From positions 1-35,726 of the forward strand of contig CANQBE010000010.1 of the NCBI GenBank assembly GCA_947589515.1: a DNA stretch of 35,726 bases, in the 5' to 3' direction. This document shows positions 27,186 through 35,726 of the stretch, one piece after another (within the stretch, counting starts at the first letter, position 1; each line of letters begins with the position of its first letter). This stretch comes from an uncultured Bacilli bacterium. GTDB taxonomy: Bacteria > Bacillota_I > Bacilli_A > RF39 > UBA660. Position numbers and translations under genes: made by a program. Below the pieces are notes generated by a model. That model was not told the origin of the DNA and did not search any database. It was given only the letters and a program-made list of their open reading frames with translations.

Positions 27186-30100
27186 CTAATAACTTCCAAA
27201 TAAAGATGTATCACATGTATTACCATGAATTGCATTATTACATCCAGCAATTGATTTTCTTTCATCAATACCATAACCACTTACACTATAGGTAATAAAG
27301 TTACCATAAGAATCATCTCCTGCATTTCCATTAATATTATCCATAAATTTACTTGTACAAATTTCTTGACCTCTATTATTTGTATAGCAACTCATATTGT
27401 AATCTAAATAATTGTTATCACCATCATGGTTATAATCTCTAATATTTTTATTATAATTACGAATGTTACGGATATTTTCTTTTGTTAAGACAAATTCATA
27501 ATCAATTTCAGATGCATCTGTCGTAACATTATAAATGCTTTCATTCTTATTCTCGATAGCCTTTATTAATCCTTCTGGATTAACATCTTCATAATTTTTA
27601 TATCTAGATTGATTACTAGTTTTGGAAATAGCAGCACCAGTTGCTATATCATTTTTTACTGTGCCTGTCCAATTAAATCTTGGATTTCTATTATTAGGGA
27701 ATATATCACCTAGGTTAATTGGTCTAAAGATATATTGAATTCCTCCACTGTCATCTTCTTCTGGGGGGCAAATCCAACCACAATCTTTTGGTGTTGTTCC
27801 ATAAAAACATTGAATATTGATACTGTTACTCTCACTGGAATCAATAGTTTTTCCCCATTGATTCCAAGTACCAATATTTTCTAAAGAAATCTTAATATTT
27901 TTTTCATATTCATCGGTTGATTTATTGATAGATACTTCTTCATTATAATAAGGCCAACTTTTATAATCGTTAATTCCTAATTGAGTATATAAGCTAGTAA
28001 AATATTTATTGTAAGGGCCATAATATAAACTATCCTTATCTTTCTTTGTGTCTGTTAAATCATTTGTCCTATTGTAAGTAACCGTTTGGGAAGATGATAA
28101 GGTACCACTATCATTTGCTGATGAACCATCTCTAGTAACATAGGCAGCACCAATTTTTAAACTAATGGTTCTAGTTAAAGTATAACTATCTGTAGATAAT
28201 CCATTTTGTATCCATCCTTTTTGTTCGTCAGTTAAACCCTCAACCAATTTATCGGCTATTTTTTCCATACTACCGCTATTTCGATTTTGAATGCTTTTAT
28301 CTTCTTCTTTAGAATAAATTTTATTGTTGCCAGATTTATTATCAAATATAGTTGTTAAGGTATCAGTATCATTGTATCTTTCTAAAATGGACATTGTATA
28401 TTTTTCATTTTTTAAGTTTTCCTCGTTTACTTCTTGAATACGAGTCAGAATATCAAGATATTCATTATGAGATGCTTCTAATGCTTGTTGATATTCTCCA
28501 AGAGCATCTGTACTACAATTAGAACCACTTTTATATACTTCGTAGCACATTGTTGCTTCTGAATTCGCATTTTGATTACAAGTATCTAAATAAGTAAAAC
28601 CAATTCCATGTTCTGTAGTACAAGATGTTGTGTCACATTGAATATGACAATTTTTTACCTCTGGATTAGTGTTATACCAAGTAGAATTTGCATTACCCGC
28701 AACTACACATTCACTACTAACAGGATTTAAGGTATGACTATTGCCGCCATTTGCCTTAGTACTACCAATTAATGATATAAATTTTGCCTTGTAGTTGTTT
28801 AGAGTTAATGTATTTTGAAATTTGATGGAAGAATTACTTGCGGTTTTATTTTTATAAACTTGTTGATAACAAGAATTAATACATTTTTGAGTATATTTTC
28901 CATTATCACAGGTATTGATACAACTATCAAATTCATTGTTTGGACCAGCTCCTGGTTCTCCACTATGGTTAGCAGGGCCACCCCAACATTCAACACCATA
29001 TTCACAGGTATCTTTATAGACAGGTTTGGAAACTTGAATTGGTTGACAAGTTCTTTTTACCGTAATCGTAGCATCATAATCAAAACTAGCTCCAGCACTT
29101 ACTGCCTTTGGATGATCATATTCCAAATATAGTTCCTCAGTACACATAGCACTCCAGTAAGTACCTTTTGTTAAAACGCTGGTATAAGTAGCAATAGCTT
29201 CACTATGCTTATTTTTCGTTTCATCGAACGCACAAGCAAAACTATTTTGAGAAGTAGAAGTACTTCCTCCCGTAGTTGTATTATTTAAAATACTTTGTAG
29301 CAATTCCCATTTTGCATTAATTTCACTAGAAAACTGTGTTAATCGACTCGTAGAAATAGTATCAGAGTAACAATCAGATAATAATCCTGTCATCCATGAA
29401 TCGCTTTTTTTAGGGAACATTTTGCGCATATTGGTACATATTGTATTATTATATAGCGTATTTTTTACTGTAGTTGGGGTCAATCCTTGATAGTAACCTA
29501 AAAAAGAACTATTACATATACCGCCAATGTTACCTTTAAATACAAAATAGTAATCTGTTCCTGCTGGTATTTTGATAGAATAGGTTCCATTATTATTTAC
29601 AATTGTTCTCTCTACATAGGTTGGTAATCCAGTACCATCTTCACTATTATCAATCTTACAATTATTTTGATTACAATATTCAATATAAATGTTATTAGCA
29701 TATTGTTTATAATTGGATGGCATTTCCATTGTTATTGTATAGGTTCCATCATTATTCATAGTTTGTGTCATGGTTTTTTTTAATTCATATGCTGCATCTG
29801 AATAATTTTGATCTTGGCATAATGTATATTCATACGTGCCATCGGCATTCACTTGACTAATAGCACAAGAATCTTGAGTAACCGTTGAAGTAAAAGTATT
29901 TTCTCGGTTACAAAGCAAAAAACCATTTTTACCGATTGTGGCACATTCTCCATCGAAATTGTTACAAAAACAATTTTTGTTTGAACTATCAGATATATCT
30001 TTTTTTACAATCAAATTTGGTTTAACATTTGCTCCAGCCCGTGCAATATTATAGACAAAACCAGTAGCTCCTACTTCAATTTTCTCTACACCACAAATGT

Positions 30101-30209
30101 TTTGTCTAATATTCTGACTTCCTACAGAAGCAGCATTTACATTTTCAAAAGAAATGAAAACTATTAAAAAACTAATAATTATCAATATTTTGGTTGCTTG
30201 ATCTTTCAT
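27186..30209 (-). CDS. large secreted Cys-rich, Asn/Thr-rich surface protein
   Basis: 1007 aa with signal peptide-like N-terminus (ILIIISFLIVFISFENVNA), about 35 Cys, operon context. Confidence 0.8.
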   Translation of the reverse strand: MKDQATKILIIISFLIVFISFENVNAASVGSQNIRQNICGVEKIEVGATGFVYNIARAGANVKPNLIVKKDISDSSNKNCFCNNFDGECATIGKNGFLLCNRENTFTSTVTQDSCAISQVNADGTYEYTLCQDQNYSDAAYELKKTMTQTMNNDGTYTITMEMPSNYKQYANNIYIEYCNQNNCKIDNSEDGTGLPTYVERTIVNNNGTYSIKIPAGTDYYFVFKGNIGGICNSSFLGYYQGLTPTTVKNTLYNNTICTNMRKMFPKKSDSWMTGLLSDCYSDTISTSRLTQFSSEINAKWELLQSILNNTTTGGSTSTSQNSFACAFDETKNKHSEAIATYTSVLTKGTYWSAMCTEELYLEYDHPKAVSAGASFDYDATITVKRTCQPIQVSKPVYKDTCEYGVECWGGPANHSGEPGAGPNNEFDSCINTCDNGKYTQKCINSCYQQVYKNKTASNSSIKFQNTLTLNNYKAKFISLIGSTKANGGNSHTLNPVSSECVVAGNANSTWYNTNPEVKNCHIQCDTTSCTTEHGIGFTYLDTCNQNANSEATMCYEVYKSGSNCSTDALGEYQQALEASHNEYLDILTRIQEVNEENLKNEKYTMSILERYNDTDTLTTIFDNKSGNNKIYSKEEDKSIQNRNSGSMEKIADKLVEGLTDEQKGWIQNGLSTDSYTLTRTISLKIGAAYVTRDGSSANDSGTLSSSQTVTYNRTNDLTDTKKDKDSLYYGPYNKYFTSLYTQLGINDYKSWPYYNEEVSINKSTDEYEKNIKISLENIGTWNQWGKTIDSSESNSINIQCFYGTTPKDCGWICPPEEDDSGGIQYIFRPINLGDIFPNNRNPRFNWTGTVKNDIATGAAISKTSNQSRYKNYEDVNPEGLIKAIENKNESIYNVTTDASEIDYEFVLTKENIRNIRNYNKNIRDYNHDGDNNYLDYNMSCYTNNRGQEICTSKFMDNINGNAGDDSYGNFITYSVSGYGIDERKSIAGCNNAIHGNTCDTSLFGSY

Positions 30210-30973
30210 TGTTCAACCTCCCTACTATCTTTAATTATAGCATAATTTTCATTTGTTTCAACCGAATACTTTTGAATATTTTCATTTTTTCTTATTTTTC
30301 TAGCATCTACTCTAAATTGTGTCTTACCCATTATCCCAAAATATCTAGTACAGGTGATTAAGGAAATTAATTCATCTTTCGGATTCACATCAACATCATA
30401 ATCATAAATACTTAATTCTTTGGCTTTTTCTATGTAATAATTTAAAGTATCTTTATCATCATAAGAATAACTACTTCCAAAATCGTCTGTAGAATATAAG
30501 AAAGTTACGGCATAGATTTTATAAATAGCATCTTCTCCATCATGCGTGTATTGAATATATAAATTTTTCTTGGCAAAATCTTCATAAACAAATCCCATTA
30601 GTGGTTCAAATCTGGTAAGTTCTTTATCATTAATTAATGGATGATTAGAAACATTTAAAATATTATGTCCATAAATAGCTATTCGATTTTCCCCTTCTTG
30701 ATAACTATTAACTCTCCATAGATAATCTAATCCACTCTCATAAGCCTCTTCCGTTTCGTCTATGACTGGATAGTTGATATTCGTTCCTTGCACTTGAATC
30801 CAGCCAATCGTTTTTGCATCGGCTATCGTATATTTTTCTACTTCCTCTAACTTAGATTCAAAGGTACAATAAGGATCCCCTTTTTGATGAAAAAATAATT
30901 TCCTTCCTAATATTGCTATTATTCCTAATACAACAACTGCTAGGAATAGGAATAATAAACTTCTTTTTTTCAT
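30206..30973 (-). CDS. class-B-like sortase
   Basis: WIQVQGTNINYPVID, IAIYGHN, LISLITCTRYFG...QFRVDAR. Confidence 0.88.
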   Translation of the reverse strand: MKKRSLLFLFLAVVVLGIIAILGRKLFFHQKGDPYCTFESKLEEVEKYTIADAKTIGWIQVQGTNINYPVIDETEEAYESGLDYLWRVNSYQEGENRIAIYGHNILNVSNHPLINDKELTRFEPLMGFVYEDFAKKNLYIQYTHDGEDAIYKIYAVTFLYSTDDFGSSYSYDDKDTLNYYIEKAKELSIYDYDVDVNPKDELISLITCTRYFGIMGKTQFRVDARKIRKNENIQKYSVETNENYAIIKDSREVEQ

Positions 30974-30983
30974 GTTAACACCT

Positions 30984-32831
30984 CTATTTTACTAAATATG
31001 GGTCCCAATAGGTACCAGTTCCACGAGAAATGGTAGCTGTATTTTGTAGATAGAATACTAATTTAAATGCATTAGAATCATAAAATCCTTCCGTGATATC
31101 GAAAGACATACCATTGGCGTTATTAATCATTAAAGCATTTTTCTCATCAACATAATCCAGTAACCAATAATTTACTTGAGCATTAATTTTCTCATTGGTA
31201 CCAGAAAATAATTCGAAACTAGTTGGAATACTTAATTTACTTTTGAATGTACTATTTATTTTATATTGAGAATAATTGATATTTTCATCGTATTCATAAA
31301 TAGAATATTCATGGTTCACTATTAACTTATTATCAATATAATCAATATATTGATCATTTAATTGATAACCGATATTTCCTTTTTGACTTGGATTAAACTT
31401 CATTATTTTATCTTCATTTTGATAACTTGTATAAAAATATTGTTGCGTAGTAGCATTTCCTAAGAAATCAACTGAGGTTAATTTTATATTTTTATCATCA
31501 TCAAATCCACTAATCCTAAATAGTATACCTGAATAGTTGACATATTCTCCAATTAATCGATCTTTAATTTTATTGTTTGTTTGTCCATATGAATAATCAT
31601 CTAATTTGTAAGGATTACCACTCGTACCATTACCAGAAACAATATATAGATTGCTTTTTAAATTGACTACTGGCTTTACGCCTAGATTAGAGGTACTTCT
31701 CACTGTATAAATTCCTCCTGATGATATACTATGCGTATAAACATAATGCTCATTTTGTCTTGTTAAAAGCCAATAAGATCCAATTGTATTTAAATAAGTA
31801 GCATTATTTTGTTTACTTTGATTCCAATCAGATATTGTAAGTAGCCCTACTTTATCTTGAATCGTATTGGTACAAGTGTTGATAATAGCATTTTCATTAT
31901 CTGCATAATCTAAACACCAACTACTATCGGATACGATATACTGATCAGGATTATTTAATGCTTTATAAAAATAATTGTTTAACCAGTCTCTAATGTTACT
32001 CTTATCATAATCTTCTTCTAATCGTCCATAGGTAATATTGGAAATATCATCATAAGATACTATCTTAACGCTTCCGTCTGCATTCGCGTTTACAATCTGC
32101 CATAACATTCCTGAAAATAATAAGTAGTTATCAACATCTAATCCTTTATAATAATTACTCTCATCCGTATGACTACGAACAACCTCTGTTAAATTTTGAG
32201 CAATAGTAACTTTTCTTGTTACCACTGTTTTGTTGTAGGACTTATCTCGAACCGTATAGGTAATGTTATAGGTTCCTACTTTATTCGTATTTAAACTACT
32301 TGAATCAATGGTAACTGAATTCGGATCTAAAGTACCATCTTCTTTATCATAAACTTTACTGATACCTGGTTCTTGATATTGACTTCCCAAAGAAATTACC
32401 ATATTTTCTTCACCATTTAAAGTGATTTCTGGTCCTGTATGGTCACCTTTAGATTCGAATTTTCCACATTTTAGATACACATTATATTCGTATTCACCAG
32501 ACTCATTTTGATATACTCTTACCCAACTATTACTATCACATAGTTTTCTCGTTTTCGGAACATATAAATCAGAAATATGTTCTCCATCATATAAATCTTG
32601 TAGAGTCATTTCTCTAGTTTCTCCTTTTTTTGGTAGATATTGCTGATTTAAACTGTAAAATCTCGTTACTGCTTCTAAAAATTCTTTTTCCTGTTTATTA
32701 AATTGTTGATATTTTGAAAAATAAAAGGTCCATGATAAAATTCCAGTTAGTAATAGCACTAAACCTATGCTTGCTATTATTATCATTTTAATCCAATCTT
32801 TTTTCTTTAATTTTTTCATATAATTTTTCAT
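30984..32831 (-). CDS. pseudopilin-like surface protein with DUF5011-like Ig domain and two DUF6273-like repeats
   Basis: GPEITLNGEENMVISLGSQYQEPGISKVYDKEDGT...GTYNITYTVRD; duplicated xxSGxLxxI...YWLL modules. Confidence 0.7.
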   Translation of the reverse strand: MKNYMKKLKKKDWIKMIIIASIGLVLLLTGILSWTFYFSKYQQFNKQEKEFLEAVTRFYSLNQQYLPKKGETREMTLQDLYDGEHISDLYVPKTRKLCDSNSWVRVYQNESGEYEYNVYLKCGKFESKGDHTGPEITLNGEENMVISLGSQYQEPGISKVYDKEDGTLDPNSVTIDSSSLNTNKVGTYNITYTVRDKSYNKTVVTRKVTIAQNLTEVVRSHTDESNYYKGLDVDNYLLFSGMLWQIVNANADGSVKIVSYDDISNITYGRLEEDYDKSNIRDWLNNYFYKALNNPDQYIVSDSSWCLDYADNENAIINTCTNTIQDKVGLLTISDWNQSKQNNATYLNTIGSYWLLTRQNEHYVYTHSISSGGIYTVRSTSNLGVKPVVNLKSNLYIVSGNGTSGNPYKLDDYSYGQTNNKIKDRLIGEYVNYSGILFRISGFDDDKNIKLTSVDFLGNATTQQYFYTSYQNEDKIMKFNPSQKGNIGYQLNDQYIDYIDNKLIVNHEYSIYEYDENINYSQYKINSTFKSKLSIPTSFELFSGTNEKINAQVNYWLLDYVDEKNALMINNANGMSFDITEGFYDSNAFKLVFYLQNTATISRGTGTYWDPYLVK

Positions 32832-34399
32832 TATTTTTCTCCTTTTAATTGGTATATATACTGATAAGTACGAATCGTAAATACAAAAGAAATCGAATCT
32901 GCTTCTGCAGCTTCATTCGGAATCATCAAATACAGATGATTTCCTTGGTAATTTTTATTTACAGCAAAAGATAAATCTATATCATGAAGTTTTCCATCCT
33001 TTTGATAACGCAGACGTCCATATTTTTTCAAAAAGTTTAAGAATTGTTGTGTTGAGTAATTATCATAATTTCCTCTTAAATATAAAATTTTATATCCTTC
33101 TTTTGCTGTTACTGTACCTTCATAAATAGGGCATGAATTAGGAGAACATTGTTGATAGCGATAAGTGGTTGAATCTAATAATTCCGAATTATAAATTTGA
33201 AATTTTACCGATTCTTGATTATTAATAGGAATATTTGCTTCTTCAGAAAAAGCATACTCTCCTTTGGTTTTGAAAGTACTGATATCTAAGACTTTAATTT
33301 TCACTCGAATTAATTTACTATCACTACTATTTAAATCTTGATATTTTAATAAGAAGTTAGCATTTTCTCTTGGCTTATTGATTTCATAAACTAAAAGATA
33401 AGTATTTTTCTGTTTAGAATCTAGACTTCTACCATCATACAAATTACCCATATCCACAAAATACTCATTAAATCTGGTTGTAGGAACATAATATTCATTA
33501 TCAATAAAAAGCATCATTTTTTCAATATCAAATGTTCTGGGTAGAGATAATAGGTTTTCTATATCTAAGTCTAATAAAATAAAATATCTTCCATTTTCTG
33601 ATACAATCTTACCAGCATAATCTTTATCTGTTAAATAAGTATTTTTGACTGTAATTTGATAATTATTGCTACGGAAATTCTCATTCATTTTATAAATACG
33701 ATTTTCTACATAAAAATAGTGATAAAAATTGAAACTAAATAATAAGAACAGGAATGCAAACACAATAGATAACGATACTTTATGTTCTAGAAAGAAATAT
33801 TTAAATTGACGAAGGCGATATTTTATGTTTCTAATATAATGATCTTTATCAAAGCCAACTTGTACTTCAACTTCTTCTCTATCAGCTTCATTAATATCTG
33901 CAAATTCTTTATCTTGTTGGAATCCAAAACTTTTTAAATCGATTCCAATCGAACGAATTAATAAGATAAATAACATTGGATAATAAGGTAGTGTTGAAAT
34001 AAATAGTAAGTCTCGCACAATACGAATCGCAACTAAATTGTATCCTTCTATAGCATTATAAGTAAAGTAATGAGAAGTATATAAAAAGAAAGCAAATGTA
34101 ATGAAGTTTGCAATTAAAATAAAAATGTAACTAGCATATGGCTTGTCCTTATAGTGAAGTAAATAAGCTAGAATAGATGAAATCGCAAGAATACCTATAA
34201 AGGATAGATAGGCATAGATACTGGCATAATTTGTGATCGAATCAATTGTGACATTGTAAATACCTGTTGCTAGATAATCTTTCACAAATTGATAGATTTG
34301 TAAGTCTTTATAGAATACGAAGGCAACTAAGAGAAGTAATAAGATATTAATTTTTTGAAAATATTTAATTAAAAAGGCATAAGGCTTTCTTAGTATCAT
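32831..34399 (-). CDS. multi-TM protein with large extracytoplasmic domain, first gene of Tad-like operon
   Basis: 522 aa; four or five TM segments then VENRIYKMNENFRSNNYQITVKNTYLT. Confidence 0.65.
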   Translation of the reverse strand: MILRKPYAFLIKYFQKINILLLLLVAFVFYKDLQIYQFVKDYLATGIYNVTIDSITNYASIYAYLSFIGILAISSILAYLLHYKDKPYASYIFILIANFITFAFFLYTSHYFTYNAIEGYNLVAIRIVRDLLFISTLPYYPMLFILLIRSIGIDLKSFGFQQDKEFADINEADREEVEVQVGFDKDHYIRNIKYRLRQFKYFFLEHKVSLSIVFAFLFLLFSFNFYHYFYVENRIYKMNENFRSNNYQITVKNTYLTDKDYAGKIVSENGRYFILLDLDIENLLSLPRTFDIEKMMLFIDNEYYVPTTRFNEYFVDMGNLYDGRSLDSKQKNTYLLVYEINKPRENANFLLKYQDLNSSDSKLIRVKIKVLDISTFKTKGEYAFSEEANIPINNQESVKFQIYNSELLDSTTYRYQQCSPNSCPIYEGTVTAKEGYKILYLRGNYDNYSTQQFLNFLKKYGRLRYQKDGKLHDIDLSFAVNKNYQGNHLYLMIPNEAAEADSISFVFTIRTYQYIYQLKGEK

Positions 34400-34505
34400 T
34401 TTCTTTCCTCCTATTCTATTCTAGTTACATTATACAACATGTTTCTAAAAAAAAAAAGAAAAATGACTACTTTTGTGATATACTTAAATGGTATGAGGTG
34501 TGAAT

Positions 34506-34919
34506 ATGAAAAAAACATTTAAAATAATGGTGATTTTAATAGTATCTTTAATACTAACAGGTTGTGGTAAAAATTATATGAAAGAAATTAGTTATAATGA
34601 ATATAAAGAGTTATTAAAAAATAATGAAACTTTCATTTTAGAGATTATGAGAACGGAATGTCCTGCTTGTATTAGTTTTAAGCCTAAAATTACACAAGTG
34701 GCTAATGATTATCAAATAGAAATTAAATATATTAATACAGATCATTTATCTGAAGAAGAATATGATAGTTTATTTGAAGAAACTGGTGCTTCTGGTACTC
34801 CTACGGTTATTTTCTATCACGATGGTAAGGAAGAAACAGTATCTTCTAGAATTAAAGGCAGTGTATCCGTAGATAAAATTATTTCTAAGTTTAAAACCAA
34901 TGGTTTTATTAAAGAGTAA
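34506..34919 (+). CDS. thioredoxin-fold lipoprotein
   Basis: LILTGCGKN lipobox; ECPACISFKPKI; TGASGTPTVIFYHDG; ATG at 34506 preceded by aggtg. Confidence 0.88.
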   Translation: MKKTFKIMVILIVSLILTGCGKNYMKEISYNEYKELLKNNETFILEIMRTECPACISFKPKITQVANDYQIEIKYINTDHLSEEEYDSLFEETGASGTPTVIFYHDGKEETVSSRIKGSVSVDKIISKFKTNGFIKE

Positions 34920-35013
34920 AAAACTTAAGATTGAATTCTTAAGTCAGGCTGTTGACAAAGTAAAATTTGTTAATAGTCTTTTTATTTTGGAAAAAATGTA
35001 TTATAATTAAATT

Positions 35014-35055
35014 GCGAGTCCACTTATTCTCGACAAATAAGTTATCATGACTCGC
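35014..35055 (+). terminator. hairpin between IS end and transposase start
   Basis: gcgagtc...gactcgc with inner acttatt/aataagt, then tttta. Confidence 0.65.
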
Positions 35056-35108
35056 TTTTATTATGCAAAAATGTTATAATAAAAGTGTCGAGGATAGGAA
35101 GTGAAAAA

Positions 35109-35681
35109 ATGATAACGATAAATAAAAATATTCAAAGTGAAATCTTAATGACTACAATGGAAGAACTAGTCCCAGAGGATAGTTTGTTTCGGAAGATAGA
35201 CAAGTATATAGATTTCACTTTTATTTATGATGAAGTAAAGGATTTGTATTGTGAAGACAATGGCCGACCAAGTATTGATCCAGTGGTATTGTTTAAGTTG
35301 GTGTTTATACAAGCAATAGAAGGAATAAAATCAATGAGACAAACCTGCAAAAAAATAAAAGTAGATGCAGAATATAGATGGTTTTTAGGAATACCATTTG
35401 GAAAAGAGACACCACACTTCTCAACATTTAGTAAGAATTATGAAAGAAGATTTAAAGGAACAGAAATATTTGAAAATATATTTATAAATATAGTAGAACA
35501 AGCACAAAAATATGGAATGTTGAATGATGAATTTTTTATGGATTCAACACATAGGAAGGCAAATGCAAATAAGAATAAATATGAAGATGTAATAGTAAAA
35601 GAAATAAAGAAGAGAAGAACAGATTTAGAAGAGGAAATAAATGAAGAAAGAAAGAAAAAAGATAGGAAAAAAAGAATTTGA
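35109..35681 (+). mobile_element. IS1182-like transposase, N-terminal part, frame interrupted near 35650-35680, runs off window
   Basis: MITINKNIQSEILMTTMEELVPEDSLFRKIDKYIDFTFIYDEVKDLYCEDNGRPSIDPVVLFKLVFIQ; aggaag RBS; +1 frame continues IGKKEFEYKDEEEEKHIKVSKT. Confidence 0.85.
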
Positions 35682-35726
35682 ATATAAAGATGAAGAGGAA
35701 GAAAAACACATAAAAGTAAGTAAGAC

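Noticed and set aside
28805-29132. ORFs 28805-29005 (-) and 28815-29132 (+)
   Set aside because: Inside the 1007-aa gene in other frames; composition explained by the host ORF.
1-35726. CRISPR arrays, tRNA/rRNA genes, prophage modules
   Set aside because: No regularly spaced repeats, tRNA-like cloverleaf/CCA regions, or phage structural genes were recognised by eye; a tRNAscan/CRISPR search would be decisive.

Overview
A low-GC Firmicute/Mollicute-like chromosomal segment, read only from the supplied sequence and ORF track. It contains: (i) an ECF-like sigma factor with a membrane anti-sigma-like partner and small lipoproteins (117-3225); (ii) trpS with a cysteine pattern resembling the [4Fe-4S] form, convergent with a probable yjbA/UPF0736 gene; (iii) rmuC, VTT/DedA-type and other membrane proteins; (iv) an unusual three-domain protein (RfaE2-like nucleotidyltransferase + dCMP-deaminase-like + HIT-like) 2 nt downstream of a divergent thymidylate synthase; (v) the rimP-nusA-ylxR-infB-rbfA core operon with a RimP lacking its C-terminal half; (vi) CPBP and PrsW intramembrane proteases, a metallophosphoesterase and an M29 aminopeptidase; (vii) a Tyr-rich small protein with a 12-bp perfect inverted repeat over its start codon; (viii) a ~11.5 kb minus-strand run (22846-34399) encoding a compact Tad-like secretion/pilus machine (CpaF, TadB, TadC, CpaB, pilin-like protein) together with a class-B-like sortase, a ~1000-aa Cys-rich secreted protein and a DUF5011-type surface protein; (ix) a truncated/frameshifted IS1182-like transposase at the right edge. 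The best candidates for undescribed biology are the three-domain nucleotide enzyme with its TS partner and the Tad-sortase-Cys-rich locus. No tRNA, rRNA or CRISPR was recognised.
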